Of a stretch of DNA of 10,222 nucleotides, positions 1 to 6,025 are shown piece after piece. The notes beneath the pieces were generated by a model. The model was given only the letters and a program-made list of their open reading frames with translations. It was not told the DNA's origin and made no database searches. Each line of letters starts with the position of its first letter. Within the stretch, counting starts at the first letter, position 1. The translations under genes and the position numbers were made by a program. This DNA is from Phytoactinopolyspora endophytica (GTDB lineage Bacteria > Actinomycetota > Actinomycetes > Jiangellales > Jiangellaceae): NCBI RefSeq assembly GCF_004138495.1, contig NZ_ML142859.1:60988-71209 (forward strand), written 5' to 3'.

Positions 1-437
1 AGGTCCTCCGGGAAGAGGGCCACGAAGTTGTCGATCACGGCCCGTTCGTCTACGACGCCGCCGATGACTATCCGGTGTTCTGCCTGCGCGCGGCCGAGGC
101 CGTGGCCGCCGATCCGGGAAGCCTCGGAGTGGTGCTCGGAGGTTCGGGCAACGGCGAACAGATCGCCGCGAACAAGGTGCCCGGCGTGCGTGCCGCGCTC
201 GCCTGGTCGGAGGACACCGCGCGGCTGGCACGAGAGCACAACGACGCCCAGGTGGTCTCGGTCGGCGCCCGGATGCACACGTTCGACGAGGTGACCCGTT
301 TCGTGACCGTGTTCCTCGCGACGCCGTACTCGCAGGAGGAACGGCACACCGGCCGGATCGACATGCTCAGTCGCTATGAGCAGACCCGGGAGCTTCCGCC
401 TCTTCCGCAGACTCCGGCGGCTTCTCCGCGGAGTTAG
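1..437 (+). CDS. rpiB: Ribose-5-phosphate isomerase B, 3' part (start lies outside window)
   Basis: Interconverts ribose 5-phosphate and ribulose 5-phosphate in the non-oxidative pentose phosphate pathway, in the cytoplasm. The first complete codon is at position 3 and 144 residues are visible. Mycobacterial RpiB is about 160 residues, so only some 20 N-terminal residues, with the initial DHAG-type motif, are missing. Visible family motifs are YDAADDYP, then VLGGSGNGEQIAANKVPG (phosphate/sugar loop), then ALAWSEDTARLAREHNDAQ and the GARMHT segment. SGNGE is the mycobacterial-type active site, in which a Glu takes the role of the catalytic Cys of E. coli RpiB; no Cys is present in that loop. 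The C-terminus is a Pro-rich tail as in actinobacterial homologues. In many actinobacteria a Fpg/Nei DNA glycosylase gene follows rpiB; here a convergent gene overlaps its last 71 bp instead. The family call is secure. Confidence 0.94.
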   Translation, partial: VLREEGHEVVDHGPFVYDAADDYPVFCLRAAEAVAADPGSLGVVLGGSGNGEQIAANKVPGVRAALAWSEDTARLAREHNDAQVVSVGARMHTFDEVTRFVTVFLATPYSQEERHTGRIDMLSRYEQTRELPPLPQTPAASPRS

Positions 438-651
438 CGCCGGTGGAGTCGGGCCCGGCCTTGACCCGGCCGGTCTCGGTGGGCCGGAACCGCTGTAGGC
501 CGCTGGAGTCGAGCTTCTCCAGCGCCTCCGTCAGCTGGGTGGCGTCTGGGCGCGACACATCGCGAGCCCGGGTCGAGCGGGAGATGCTGACCTGCGAGCG
601 GCGGTCGACCTGGTCCAGCCGTTGCTCGTCGCGTTTGTCTCGACTTCCCAT
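367..651 (-). CDS. Small charged hypothetical protein, convergent overlap with rpiB
   Basis: A 94-residue protein that I do not recognise. The N-terminal third is very basic and acidic (MGSRDKRDEQRLDQVDRR), the middle has a possible short helix (TQLTEALEKLDSSGLQRF), and the C-terminus is a low-complexity acidic, Ala/Ser/Pro-rich tail, probably disordered. There are no membrane segments or cysteines. Evidence that it is real: reading the codons one by one, third positions are overwhelmingly G or C, as expected for coding DNA at this GC, and a TANNNT element sits 7 nt before the ATG. Its last 71 bp overlap the end of rpiB on the other strand. It is divergent from the phosphatase gene. It could be a small DNA/RNA-associated or regulatory protein, but nothing in the sequence proves a function. 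The opposite strand (443-736) is also open in another frame, which lowers confidence somewhat. Confidence 0.6.
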   Translation of the reverse strand: MGSRDKRDEQRLDQVDRRSQVSISRSTRARDVSRPDATQLTEALEKLDSSGLQRFRPTETGRVKAGPDSTGANSAEKPPESAEEAEAPGSAHSD

Positions 652-664
652 AGCGACGACGGTA
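652..664 (-). promoter_or_regulatory. Putative leaderless promoter -10 of the small hypothetical gene
   Basis: On the minus strand TACCGT (664 to 659) fits the actinobacterial -10 pattern TANNNT. It is followed by 7 nt and then the ATG at 651, so transcription would start at or next to the start codon. No Shine-Dalgarno sequence precedes the ATG, in keeping with a leaderless mRNA. No convincing -35 is visible at 16-18 nt spacing. Confidence 0.4.
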
Positions 665-760
665 CGTGCCGCGTGCAGACGAGATCCACCGACCGTCCGA
701 TTCGGCGGTCCACGTGGCCGATTATTCTCGAAGTAGGTTCTGTACCAGCGCGGATGCGGT

Positions 761-766
761 TAGTGT
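761..766 (+). promoter_or_regulatory. Putative leaderless promoter -10 of the PP2C phosphatase gene
   Basis: TAGTGT at 761-766 fits TANNNT and lies 7 nt before the GTG at 774, the arrangement of leaderless actinobacterial transcripts. There is no Shine-Dalgarno sequence before the GTG. TTCTGT (738-743) lies 17 nt upstream but is a poor -35. This element also argues that 774, not the upstream in-frame GTG at 666, is the true start. Confidence 0.45.
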
Positions 767-777
767 CACAAGTGTGA
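766..777. promoter_or_regulatory. Short palindrome over the phosphatase start
   Basis: TCACA-AG-TGTGA is a perfect 5-bp-arm inverted repeat that overlaps the end of the putative -10 and the GTG start codon. The position would suit a repressor site, but the arms are short and no cognate regulator is evident, so this may be chance. Confidence 0.2.
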
Positions 778-1877
778 AGACCTCGCCGGTAGCTCAGACG
801 CGGTTCAACGGTACCGCGCTGCTTCGGCGAGGCCTGCGTACGGTCAATTATTGGCTCTCCTACGAGGGCGTACTGCTGGCCGGCCTGCTCGGTATCACGA
901 TCCCGCTCGGCTCCGCCGCCGTCATCTGGGCCGGAACCTTCCCCGCGAGCCTCTTGGTGCTACCTGTGCTGCTGGGCGGGGTTTTCCTCTCGCTCTACCT
1001 GCTGCGCTGGATCGTCGTGGTCACGGCCGGCTTCCTGCTGGCGGCGGGGATCGCCGGAGTTGTCACGGGAGAGTACGTCGGCGCGACGATCGCCGTGCTG
1101 ATCGCCTCGGCCGTGTCGCTGGCCCTGGCCCGGTCCCGTGCCCGGCTGGGGGTCACCGGGACCACGGGCGAGTCGATGCTGGTCGACCTCAGAGACCGGC
1201 TGACCGCACACGGCAAGCTGCCTGCACTCCCTGATGGATGGGAAGTGGAACTGGTCCATCGCTCCGCGGGCCGGTCTCAGTTCTCCGGTGACTTCCTGGT
1301 CGCCGCTCGCTCCTCTGAAGGGCTTGTCCTCGAGGTCGCCCTGGTCGACGTATCGGGCAAGGGCCACGCCGCCGGAACCCGGGCGTTGCTGCTCTCGGGT
1401 GCGCTCGGCGGGCTGCTCGGGTCGCTGCCGCCGGCGGAGTTCCTGCCCGCGGCCAACGCGTACTTGCTCCGTCAGCGATGGGCGGAGGGTTTCGCGACGG
1501 CGGTGCACGCCGTCGTCGATCTCAGCTCGGGACAGTTCGAGATCCGGTCGGCCGGCCATCCTCCCGCGATCCACTACCAGTCCGGGTCCGGCCGGTGGAA
1601 GAGCATTGATGCGAGCGGCAGCCTGCTCGGCGTCCTCGAGAAAGAACACTACGAGCCGACGGTCGGCCTGCTCCGGCCGAACGACGCGCTGCTGCTGTAT
1701 ACCGACGGGCTCGTCGAGGCGCCCCGCCGTGACCTGAGCGACGGCATCGACAAGTTGCAGGGCGAGGCGGAGAGGCTGGTCACCCGGGGCTTCCGAAATG
1801 GGGCTCACCGGCTCATCGACGCGGTCGCTTCGTCGGAGGCAGACGACCGTGCCCTGCTGTTGCTATGGCGCACCTAG
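774..1877 (+). CDS. Membrane-anchored PP2C/SpoIIE-type serine/threonine phosphatase
   Basis: A 367-residue metal-dependent protein phosphatase, predicted to dephosphorylate Ser/Thr phosphoproteins (often anti-sigma antagonists) at the inner face of the membrane. Residues about 30-120 form roughly four hydrophobic helices. A linker (ARLGVTGTTGESMLVDLRDRL) leads to the catalytic domain, about 150-367. Metal-binding motifs in order: GDF with D173, LVDVSGKGHAAG with D192, LYTDGLVEA with D311, and DDRALLLL with D357/D358. The usual second Asp of the GGDFYD motif is replaced (SGDFLVA), as I recall for related actinomycete proteins. AGHPP (260-264) is another family hallmark. No PAS, GAF or HAMP sensor and no anti-sigma kinase domain is fused. 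The GTG at 774 is chosen because of the TANNNT element 7 nt upstream and because the protein then begins just before the first helix; an in-frame start at 666 would add 36 unconvincing residues. No anti-sigma or antagonist gene is adjacent. It ends 30 bp from the convergent WYL gene. Confidence 0.93.
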   Translation: MKTSPVAQTRFNGTALLRRGLRTVNYWLSYEGVLLAGLLGITIPLGSAAVIWAGTFPASLLVLPVLLGGVFLSLYLLRWIVVVTAGFLLAAGIAGVVTGEYVGATIAVLIASAVSLALARSRARLGVTGTTGESMLVDLRDRLTAHGKLPALPDGWEVELVHRSAGRSQFSGDFLVAARSSEGLVLEVALVDVSGKGHAAGTRALLLSGALGGLLGSLPPAEFLPAANAYLLRQRWAEGFATAVHAVVDLSSGQFEIRSAGHPPAIHYQSGSGRWKSIDASGSLLGVLEKEHYEPTVGLLRPNDALLLYTDGLVEAPRRDLSDGIDKLQGEAERLVTRGFRNGAHRLIDAVASSEADDRALLLLWRT

Positions 1878-1907
1878 TGGTCTGATCGCCCGACCCCCAT
1901 CTATTCG

Positions 1908-2876
1908 TCATGATGGCGCGACACTGAGATGAATGGCGAGCTGCCTGACGGTGTCGGCGAGCTCGGCTGGTTCGACGACCACCACTGGAGCGGTGAGCGC
2001 AATGCGAGCAACCGTCATAGCGAGCCGGCCGAGATCTTCGCTGCGGATCTGGACTAGACAGCGGTCCGCTTCCACCTCGATTGGTGTGTGGTCGATCCAT
2101 CGGAGCACACCCTCGAGTTCGGCGAACGTAGCGTGGATGGCGAGTTTCGCGTCGAGGTGACGGGGTGTCGAGCCGAGTGAACTCGCGACAAAGCCCGCCG
2201 CATCGCCACCGGGGATCTCGCGTGGCGTGAAATGACTGCCCGCCAGCCGGGGATCCCGGAGCCGGTCCAGTCGAAACATGCGCCAGTCGCAGCGATGTTG
2301 GTCCCATGCCACGAGGTACCAACGACGTCCTGCCGTGACAAGTTGGTGCGGCTCGACGAGCCGTCGGCTGCTCTCGCCGTCACCTCGCCGGTAGTCAAAA
2401 CGCACGTACTCATGGTCGCGACACGCGGCGGCGAGCACACTGAGCGCTTCGGGGTCGACGATGTCGTAGTCGGCTGCCCGTCGCATCGAAGTGACGCTCG
2501 AATGCAGCGCCGACACACGTCGGCGTAGCCGATGGGGCAGGAGTTGTTCGATTTTCGTCAGCGCGCGCAGCGAGGCTTCTTCGATGCCGCCGATTGCGGC
2601 CTCCGCGGCGTAGCGCAGTCCGACGGCTACCGCGACGGCCTCGTCGTCGTCGAGGACCAGGGGCGGCACGTGTGCCCCCGTTGCCAGTCGGTAGCCCCCG
2701 TATTTTCCCGACGTGGCATCGACCGGATAGCCCAGGTCGCGCAGGCGATCGACGTCACGGCGCACCGTTCGCTCCGTGACCTCGAGTCGTGCGGCGAGTT
2801 CGGCACAGCGCCAGAAACGATGAGTCTGAAGGAGCGACAGCAGCTGCAGCGCTCTACCTGTGGGATCGTTCCGCAT
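1908..2876 (-). CDS. HTH-WYL domain transcriptional regulator (DeoR/YafY-like)
   Basis: A 322-residue cytoplasmic DNA-binding regulator. The N-terminal winged helix-turn-helix (about 5-65) carries ELAARLEVTERTVRRDVDRL, followed by the wing-like GKYGGYRL. A helical linker begins with PPLVLDDDEAVAVAVGLRYA. The WYL domain, about 140-210, carries VRFDYRRGDG and RRWYLVAWD, with the Trp-Tyr-Leu at 186-188, and then WRMFRLDRL. A WCX-type C-terminal extension runs about 235-320. WYL domains bind nucleic acid or small ligands and control diverse genes. The ATG at 2876 matches the usual family start; an in-frame TTG at 2918 would add 14 residues. The Shine-Dalgarno sequence is weak (GAAGAA abutting the ATG). 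The gene is divergent from the hydrolase at 2987, with a palindrome between them, so it may control the hydrolase and itself; this is inference. A 60-base sample at 2101-2160 is 63% GC. Confidence 0.95.
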   Translation of the reverse strand: MRNDPTGRALQLLSLLQTHRFWRCAELAARLEVTERTVRRDVDRLRDLGYPVDATSGKYGGYRLATGAHVPPLVLDDDEAVAVAVGLRYAAEAAIGGIEEASLRALTKIEQLLPHRLRRRVSALHSSVTSMRRAADYDIVDPEALSVLAAACRDHEYVRFDYRRGDGESSRRLVEPHQLVTAGRRWYLVAWDQHRCDWRMFRLDRLRDPRLAGSHFTPREIPGGDAAGFVASSLGSTPRHLDAKLAIHATFAELEGVLRWIDHTPIEVEADRCLVQIRSEDLGRLAMTVARIALTAPVVVVEPAELADTVRQLAIHLSVAPS

Positions 2877-2903
2877 TTCTTCAGTTTGCCAACGATCTAG
2901 GAC

Positions 2904-2931
2904 TTGATGTGTCCGCAATGCTCCCTATGGT
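2904..2931 (+). promoter_or_regulatory. Putative sigma70-like promoter of the hydrolase gene
   Basis: TTGATG (2904-2909) and TATGGT (2926-2931) are separated by 16 nt. Each matches four of six consensus positions of the housekeeping -35 and -10. The predicted transcription start, near 2938, leaves a leader of about 50 nt that contains the Shine-Dalgarno site. Confidence 0.45.
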
Positions 2932-2932
2932 C

Positions 2933-2950
2933 GGATCAACCGGTCAATCC
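2933..2950. promoter_or_regulatory. Candidate operator palindrome in the regulator-hydrolase intergenic region
   Basis: GGATCAACCGGTCAATCC is an 18-bp imperfect palindrome: 14 of 18 positions are self-complementary, with arms GGAT/ATCC and a centre ACCGGT. It starts 1 bp after the putative -10 (2926-2931) and covers the predicted transcription start of the hydrolase gene, a classical repressor position. It also lies upstream of the divergent WYL gene. That the WYL protein binds here is inference. Confidence 0.4.
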
Positions 2951-2975
2951 GTACACAGGATCGGCAATGAACCCC

Positions 2976-2981
2976 AAGGAG
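2976..2981 (+). promoter_or_regulatory. Shine-Dalgarno site that fixes the hydrolase start
   Basis: AAGGAG lies 5 nt before the GTG at 2987. It selects this start over earlier in-frame starts (the frame is open from 2789), whose extra residues would overlap the divergent regulator gene and its promoter. Confidence 0.8.
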
Positions 2982-2986
2982 CATCC

Positions 2987-3928
2987 GTGATTCCATCCGA
3001 CTTTCCGAAGCCTGTCCGTATCCCAGTCAACGGCGTGGAACTTGAAGTCTTTGAAGCAGGCCGGCGCAATGCCGGGAAACCCATCGTGCTGTGTCATGGG
3101 TGGCCAGAGCATGCCTTTTCTTGGCGCCATCAGGTGCCCGTCCTTGTCGCAGCGGGCTACCATGTCATCGTCCCGAACCAGCGGGGTTACGGCAACTCAT
3201 CCCGTCCGACCGAAGTGACAGCCTATGACATTGAACACTTGTCGGGTGATCTTGTGGCACTTCTTGATCACTACGGATATGAAGATGCCACCTTTGTCGG
3301 TCATGATTGGGGTGCAATGGTCGTGTGGGGGCTGACCTTGCTGCATCCAAACCGTGTAAACAAGGTGATCAACCTGAGCTTGCCCTACCAAGAGCGCGGA
3401 GAACGGCCCTGGCTCGAGTTCATGGAGGAAATGCTTGGTGGCGACTTCTATTTTGTCCATTTCAATCGACGGCCCGGCGTGGCGGACGCCATATTGGAAG
3501 AGAACACGTTCCGCTTCCTTCGCAACCTATACCGCAAAAGCGAGCCCCTCAAAGAGCCCGAGCCAGGCATGGCAATGATCAATCTCGCCAGAGCAGAAAC
3601 ACCACTGGGCGAGCCCTTGATGAGCGACAGCGAGTTGGCCGTTTTCGTCTCTGCCTTCGAAAAATCGGGATTCACGGGGAGCATCAATTGGTACAGGAAC
3701 CTTGACCGCAACTGGCACTTGTTGGCGGATGTGAACCCGATCATCCAACAGCCCGCCCTCATGATCTATGGCGACCGTGACGCGGTCCAGAGGGCTGAGA
3801 ACCTGACAAAGTTCGTCCCCAAGGTGGAAATGGTCGATCTCGACTGCGGCCATTGGATCCAGCAAGAAAGGCCTCATGAAGCAAACCAAGCGATCTTGAG
3901 TTGGCTGGAGCGGCAGGATGCCACATAG
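2987..3928 (+). CDS. Alpha/beta hydrolase, epoxide hydrolase-like; probably horizontally acquired
   Basis: A 313-residue cytoplasmic alpha/beta-hydrolase fold enzyme of the epoxide hydrolase group. HGWPE (37-41) supplies the oxyanion-hole region. The nucleophile elbow GHDWGA (105-110) has Asp107, as in epoxide hydrolases and haloalkane dehalogenases rather than Ser esterases. The acid is probably Asp265 in YGDRD, and the base is His289 in CGHWIQQERP. The lid carries NWYRN with Tyr236, matching one of the two ring-opening tyrosines. At the position of the other lies FYFVHFNRRPGVAD, so a strict second Tyr is uncertain (Tyr155 or His158). An epoxide substrate is likely but unproven; a dehalogenase or C-C hydrolase is possible. 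Length is normal for the family. A sample inside the gene (3001-3060) has 32 of 60 G+C, far below the 42 of 60 in the glycosidase gene, and its codons use many A/T third positions. This suggests recent transfer from a lower-GC donor. It is divergent from the WYL regulator. Confidence 0.95.
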   Translation: MIPSDFPKPVRIPVNGVELEVFEAGRRNAGKPIVLCHGWPEHAFSWRHQVPVLVAAGYHVIVPNQRGYGNSSRPTEVTAYDIEHLSGDLVALLDHYGYEDATFVGHDWGAMVVWGLTLLHPNRVNKVINLSLPYQERGERPWLEFMEEMLGGDFYFVHFNRRPGVADAILEENTFRFLRNLYRKSEPLKEPEPGMAMINLARAETPLGEPLMSDSELAVFVSAFEKSGFTGSINWYRNLDRNWHLLADVNPIIQQPALMIYGDRDAVQRAENLTKFVPKVEMVDLDCGHWIQQERPHEANQAILSWLERQDAT

Positions 3929-3976
3929 TTTCGCGACACACTAGAATCCGTCTCCGGCCGGCTTGTCCGCCGCGGT

Positions 3977-4723
3977 TCAACGGCGTAGGCGCAGCTCCTG
4001 CATGCCTCCGTCGACGGCGATGCTCGTGCCGGTCGTGGAACCGGCGGCGGGGGAGGCCAGGTAGACGATCGCATCCGCCACCTCCTCCGCGCTGACCAGG
4101 CGGCCGGTGGGCTGACGTGCGTTCAGCGCCGTGCGCTCAGCGGCCGGATCGTCGGCCTGGCCCAACAGCCGGCTGACCCAGGGAGTGTCGACGGTGCCGG
4201 GGTTGACGCAGTTGACCCTGATGCCGTCGTTGATGTGGTCGGCGGCCATGGCGCGGGTGAGCGAGAGCACAGCCCCTTTGGAGGCGGAGTACAAGGCTCG
4301 CTGTGGCAGGCCCGCGGTGGCGGCGATCGAGCAGGTGTTCACCACCGCCGCGTGCTCGGATCGTCGCAGGTGATTCAGGGCGGCCGCGCTCACCCGGGCC
4401 ATGCCGGTGACGTTGATGTCGAACACGCGGGCCCACTCGTCATCGTCGAGGTCCTCCACGGAGCCGATGGCGCCGATGCCCGCGTTGTTCACCACGATGT
4501 CGATCCCGCCGAGAGCGTCCGCGGCGCGGTCGACGGCTGTCCGCACGGAAGCACCGTCAGCGACATCGCAGTAGAAGCCGGTCATCGGATCCTTGACGGC
4601 GTCCGGGTTCACATCGAGCACTCCGACCCGGGCCCCCTCGCCGGTCAGGCGTTCGGCCGTGGCCAGTCCGATGCCCGACGCTCCGCCCGTCACGATTGCC
4701 GTCATCCCCGCGAGGTTGCCCAT
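3977..4723 (-). CDS. SDR-family dehydrogenase, 2-keto-3-deoxy-L-fuconate dehydrogenase/BDH2-like
   Basis: A 248-residue classical short-chain dehydrogenase. The Rossmann motif TGGASGIG (12-19) is followed by Asp37 at the end of beta-2, which favours NAD over NADP. NNAG is at 79-82. The catalytic tetrad is Asn104, Ser132, Tyr145 and Lys149 (YSASK). RVNCVNPGTVDTPW, then the Arg in SRLL, and the ending DGGMQELRLRR resemble bacterial 2-keto-3-deoxy-L-fuconate dehydrogenases and the related BDH2 proteins, which use the Arg to bind a substrate carboxylate. The likely role is oxidation of a hydroxy-acid intermediate in deoxy-sugar breakdown, but no fuconate dehydratase, aldolase or transporter is nearby, so the substrate is a guess. 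The ATG has a strong Shine-Dalgarno site. The gene lies 90 bp downstream of khtU on the same strand but is separated from it by a hairpin, so it may have its own promoter. Its end faces the hydrolase gene. Confidence 0.95.
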   Translation of the reverse strand: MGNLAGMTAIVTGGASGIGLATAERLTGEGARVGVLDVNPDAVKDPMTGFYCDVADGASVRTAVDRAADALGGIDIVVNNAGIGAIGSVEDLDDDEWARVFDINVTGMARVSAAALNHLRRSEHAAVVNTCSIAATAGLPQRALYSASKGAVLSLTRAMAADHINDGIRVNCVNPGTVDTPWVSRLLGQADDPAAERTALNARQPTGRLVSAEEVADAIVYLASPAAGSTTGTSIAVDGGMQELRLRR

Positions 4724-4730
4724 GCGACCA

Positions 4731-4736
4731 CTCCTC
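4731..4736 (-). promoter_or_regulatory. Shine-Dalgarno site of the SDR gene
   Basis: On the minus strand GAGGAG lies 7 nt before the ATG at 4723, which supports that start and shows that this gene is not translated from a leaderless message. Confidence 0.75.
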
Positions 4737-4765
4737 AGTCATCCGATGTTTCCGTGGCTATGGTA

Positions 4766-4831
4766 CCCGTCGGCACACAGCAGCACGGACGGACGTCGCG
4801 CCCGGCGTCCGAGTTACGGGGTGCCGACGGG
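4766..4831. repeat. 11-bp inverted repeat bracketing the khtU-SDR junction
   Basis: CCCGTCGGCAC (4766-4776) and GTGCCGACGGG (4821-4831) are perfect reverse complements separated by 44 nt. Allowing one mismatch, the match extends to 14 positions (4763-4776 and 4821-4834). The right arm lies within the last codons of khtU and the left arm is in the gap. A smaller hairpin (4790-4811) is nested between them. It could be a structured terminator/attenuator in the mRNA or a protein-binding pair. A chance 11-bp match at this GC is not negligible. Confidence 0.45.
4790..4811 (-). terminator. Putative GC-rich hairpin terminator after khtU
   Basis: Two nt after the khtU stop (TAA, 4816-4814), minus-strand RNA would form CGGACG-(10 nt)-CGTCCG, a 6-bp GC-rich stem. 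No U-tract follows, as is common for actinobacterial hairpins, so termination is plausible but not certain. It may separate khtTU from the SDR gene. Confidence 0.35.
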
Positions 4832-6010
4832 AACACGCGCGGCGGCCGTGCGTCGCCGGACTGCGGCCTTGAACCGTTCGGAGTCGGGAATGCGGGTCAG
4901 CAACGGCCCGGCGATGACCGTGATCAGCACGTACGCGGTAGCCAGCGGCGCCAGTCGTGGCTCGACGCCGGAGCCGACGGCCAGGCTGGCGATGACGATG
5001 GAGAACTCACCGCGCGGGGTGAGGCCGAACCCGGTGCGCCACCGCCCGGGGACGCCGATCCCGGCGCGTTTGGCCGCGATGTATCCGGTGGCGATCTTGG
5101 TGGCGGAGGTGACGACGACCAATGCCAGTGCGGGCAGCAGGACCGGGACCATGTCCGCCGGGTCCGTCGCCAGCCCGAAGAAGACGAAGAACGCCGCCGC
5201 GAACAGGTCACGAAGCGGGCTTAGCAGCTGGGTCGCCTGATGGGCGATCTGGCCGGAGATGGCGATACCGACCAGGAACGCGCCGACGGCCGCGGAGACG
5301 TTGACCTGTTCGGCGACTCCAGCGACGAGCATGGTCAGGCCGAGCACTCCGAGCAGGAGCGACTCCGCGTCCTTGGGGGAGAACAGCCGGGAGATCGCCC
5401 GGCCGTGGCGCAACGCGAGGAAGAGGATGATGAGGACGGCGCCGACGGCGATCGCCAGGGTGACCGCGCCCTCGACCAGCCCGGCACCGATGACCAGCGT
5501 GGACAGGACGGGCAAGTAAAACGCCATCGCGAGGTCTTCGATGACCAGGATGGAGATGATGACCGGTGTCTCCCGGTTACCCAACCGGCCCAGATCGTTC
5601 AGTACCTTCGCGATGACGCCCGACGACGAGATCCAGGTGACGCCGGCCAGCGCCACCGCGGAGACCGGCCCCCAGCCGAGCAGCAGCGCGAACGCCGCAC
5701 CCGGCAGCGCGTTGAACAATGCGTCGATGACACCGGACCGGGCGGACTTACGGATGCTGGTGATGAGCTCGCTTGCCGAGTACTCCAAGCCCAGCATGAC
5801 CAGGAGCAGGATGACGCCGATCTCGGCACCGATCTCGAAGAACTCCTCGCTCGCGTCCAGCGGCACGAGACCGCCGTGCCCGAAGATCAGACCGATGAGC
5901 AGATAGAGCGGGATCGGCGACATCCCGATCCGCCGACCCACCCGTGCGAGCATGCTCAGACCGAGGAGGAGCGCACCGACCTCGATGAGGAGCATGGTGG
6001 TGTCGTGCAC
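4814..6010 (-). CDS. khtU: CPA2-family K+/H+ antiporter, KhtU-like
   Basis: A 398-residue inner-membrane monovalent cation/proton antiporter of the CPA2 (KefB/KhtU) family, exporting K+ (or NH4+) against H+. It is hydrophobic throughout, with about 11-13 helices. An unwound-helix motif (TWISSSGVIAKVLNDLGRLG) is followed by VIEDLAMAF with Glu158-Asp159, the expected ion/proton-binding pair. A conserved Lys305 lies in SATKIATGY and the late-helix motif TPRGEFSI is at 331-338. The protein ends shortly after the last helix with a basic tail. It lacks the cytoplasmic RCK/TrkA-N domain of KefB/KefC; the regulatory subunit is instead the separate KhtT-like protein encoded just upstream. The start is GTG at 6010, 15 bp after the khtT stop, with CGGGGCA as a modest ribosome-binding sequence; an in-frame ATG at 5995 is the alternative. 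By analogy with Bacillus subtilis KhtTU it should respond to alkaline pH, electrophile stress or high K+. Confidence 0.92.
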   Translation of the reverse strand: MHDTTMLLIEVGALLLGLSMLARVGRRIGMSPIPLYLLIGLIFGHGGLVPLDASEEFFEIGAEIGVILLLVMLGLEYSASELITSIRKSARSGVIDALFNALPGAAFALLLGWGPVSAVALAGVTWISSSGVIAKVLNDLGRLGNRETPVIISILVIEDLAMAFYLPVLSTLVIGAGLVEGAVTLAIAVGAVLIILFLALRHGRAISRLFSPKDAESLLLGVLGLTMLVAGVAEQVNVSAAVGAFLVGIAISGQIAHQATQLLSPLRDLFAAAFFVFFGLATDPADMVPVLLPALALVVVTSATKIATGYIAAKRAGIGVPGRWRTGFGLTPRGEFSIVIASLAVGSGVEPRLAPLATAYVLITVIAGPLLTRIPDSERFKAAVRRRTAAARVPVGTP

Positions 6011-6025
6011 CGCACGTGCCCCGAG

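Noticed and set aside
666..773. Earlier GTG start (666) for the phosphatase
   Set aside because: It would add 36 residues without resemblance to the family. No ribosome-binding site is seen, whereas the GTG at 774 has a -10 at leaderless spacing.
960..1808. Minus-strand open frame opposite the phosphatase
   Set aside because: Antisense shadow of a gene with clear PP2C motifs; the product is a low-complexity Arg/Gln/Gly-rich chain.
1917..3939. 8-bp direct repeat CGCGACAC at 1917-1924 and 3932-3939 flanking the regulator-hydrolase module
   Set aside because: It could be read as a target-site duplication, but the left copy lies inside the regulator coding sequence and an 8-mer match is expected by chance at this GC. 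No transposase or terminal inverted repeats are seen.
3954..3985. CCGGCCGG palindrome and CGCCG-(8 nt)-CGGCG hairpin between the convergent hydrolase and SDR genes
   Set aside because: Short stems, no U-tract on either strand, and the second hairpin spans the SDR stop codon. Not strong enough to call a terminator.
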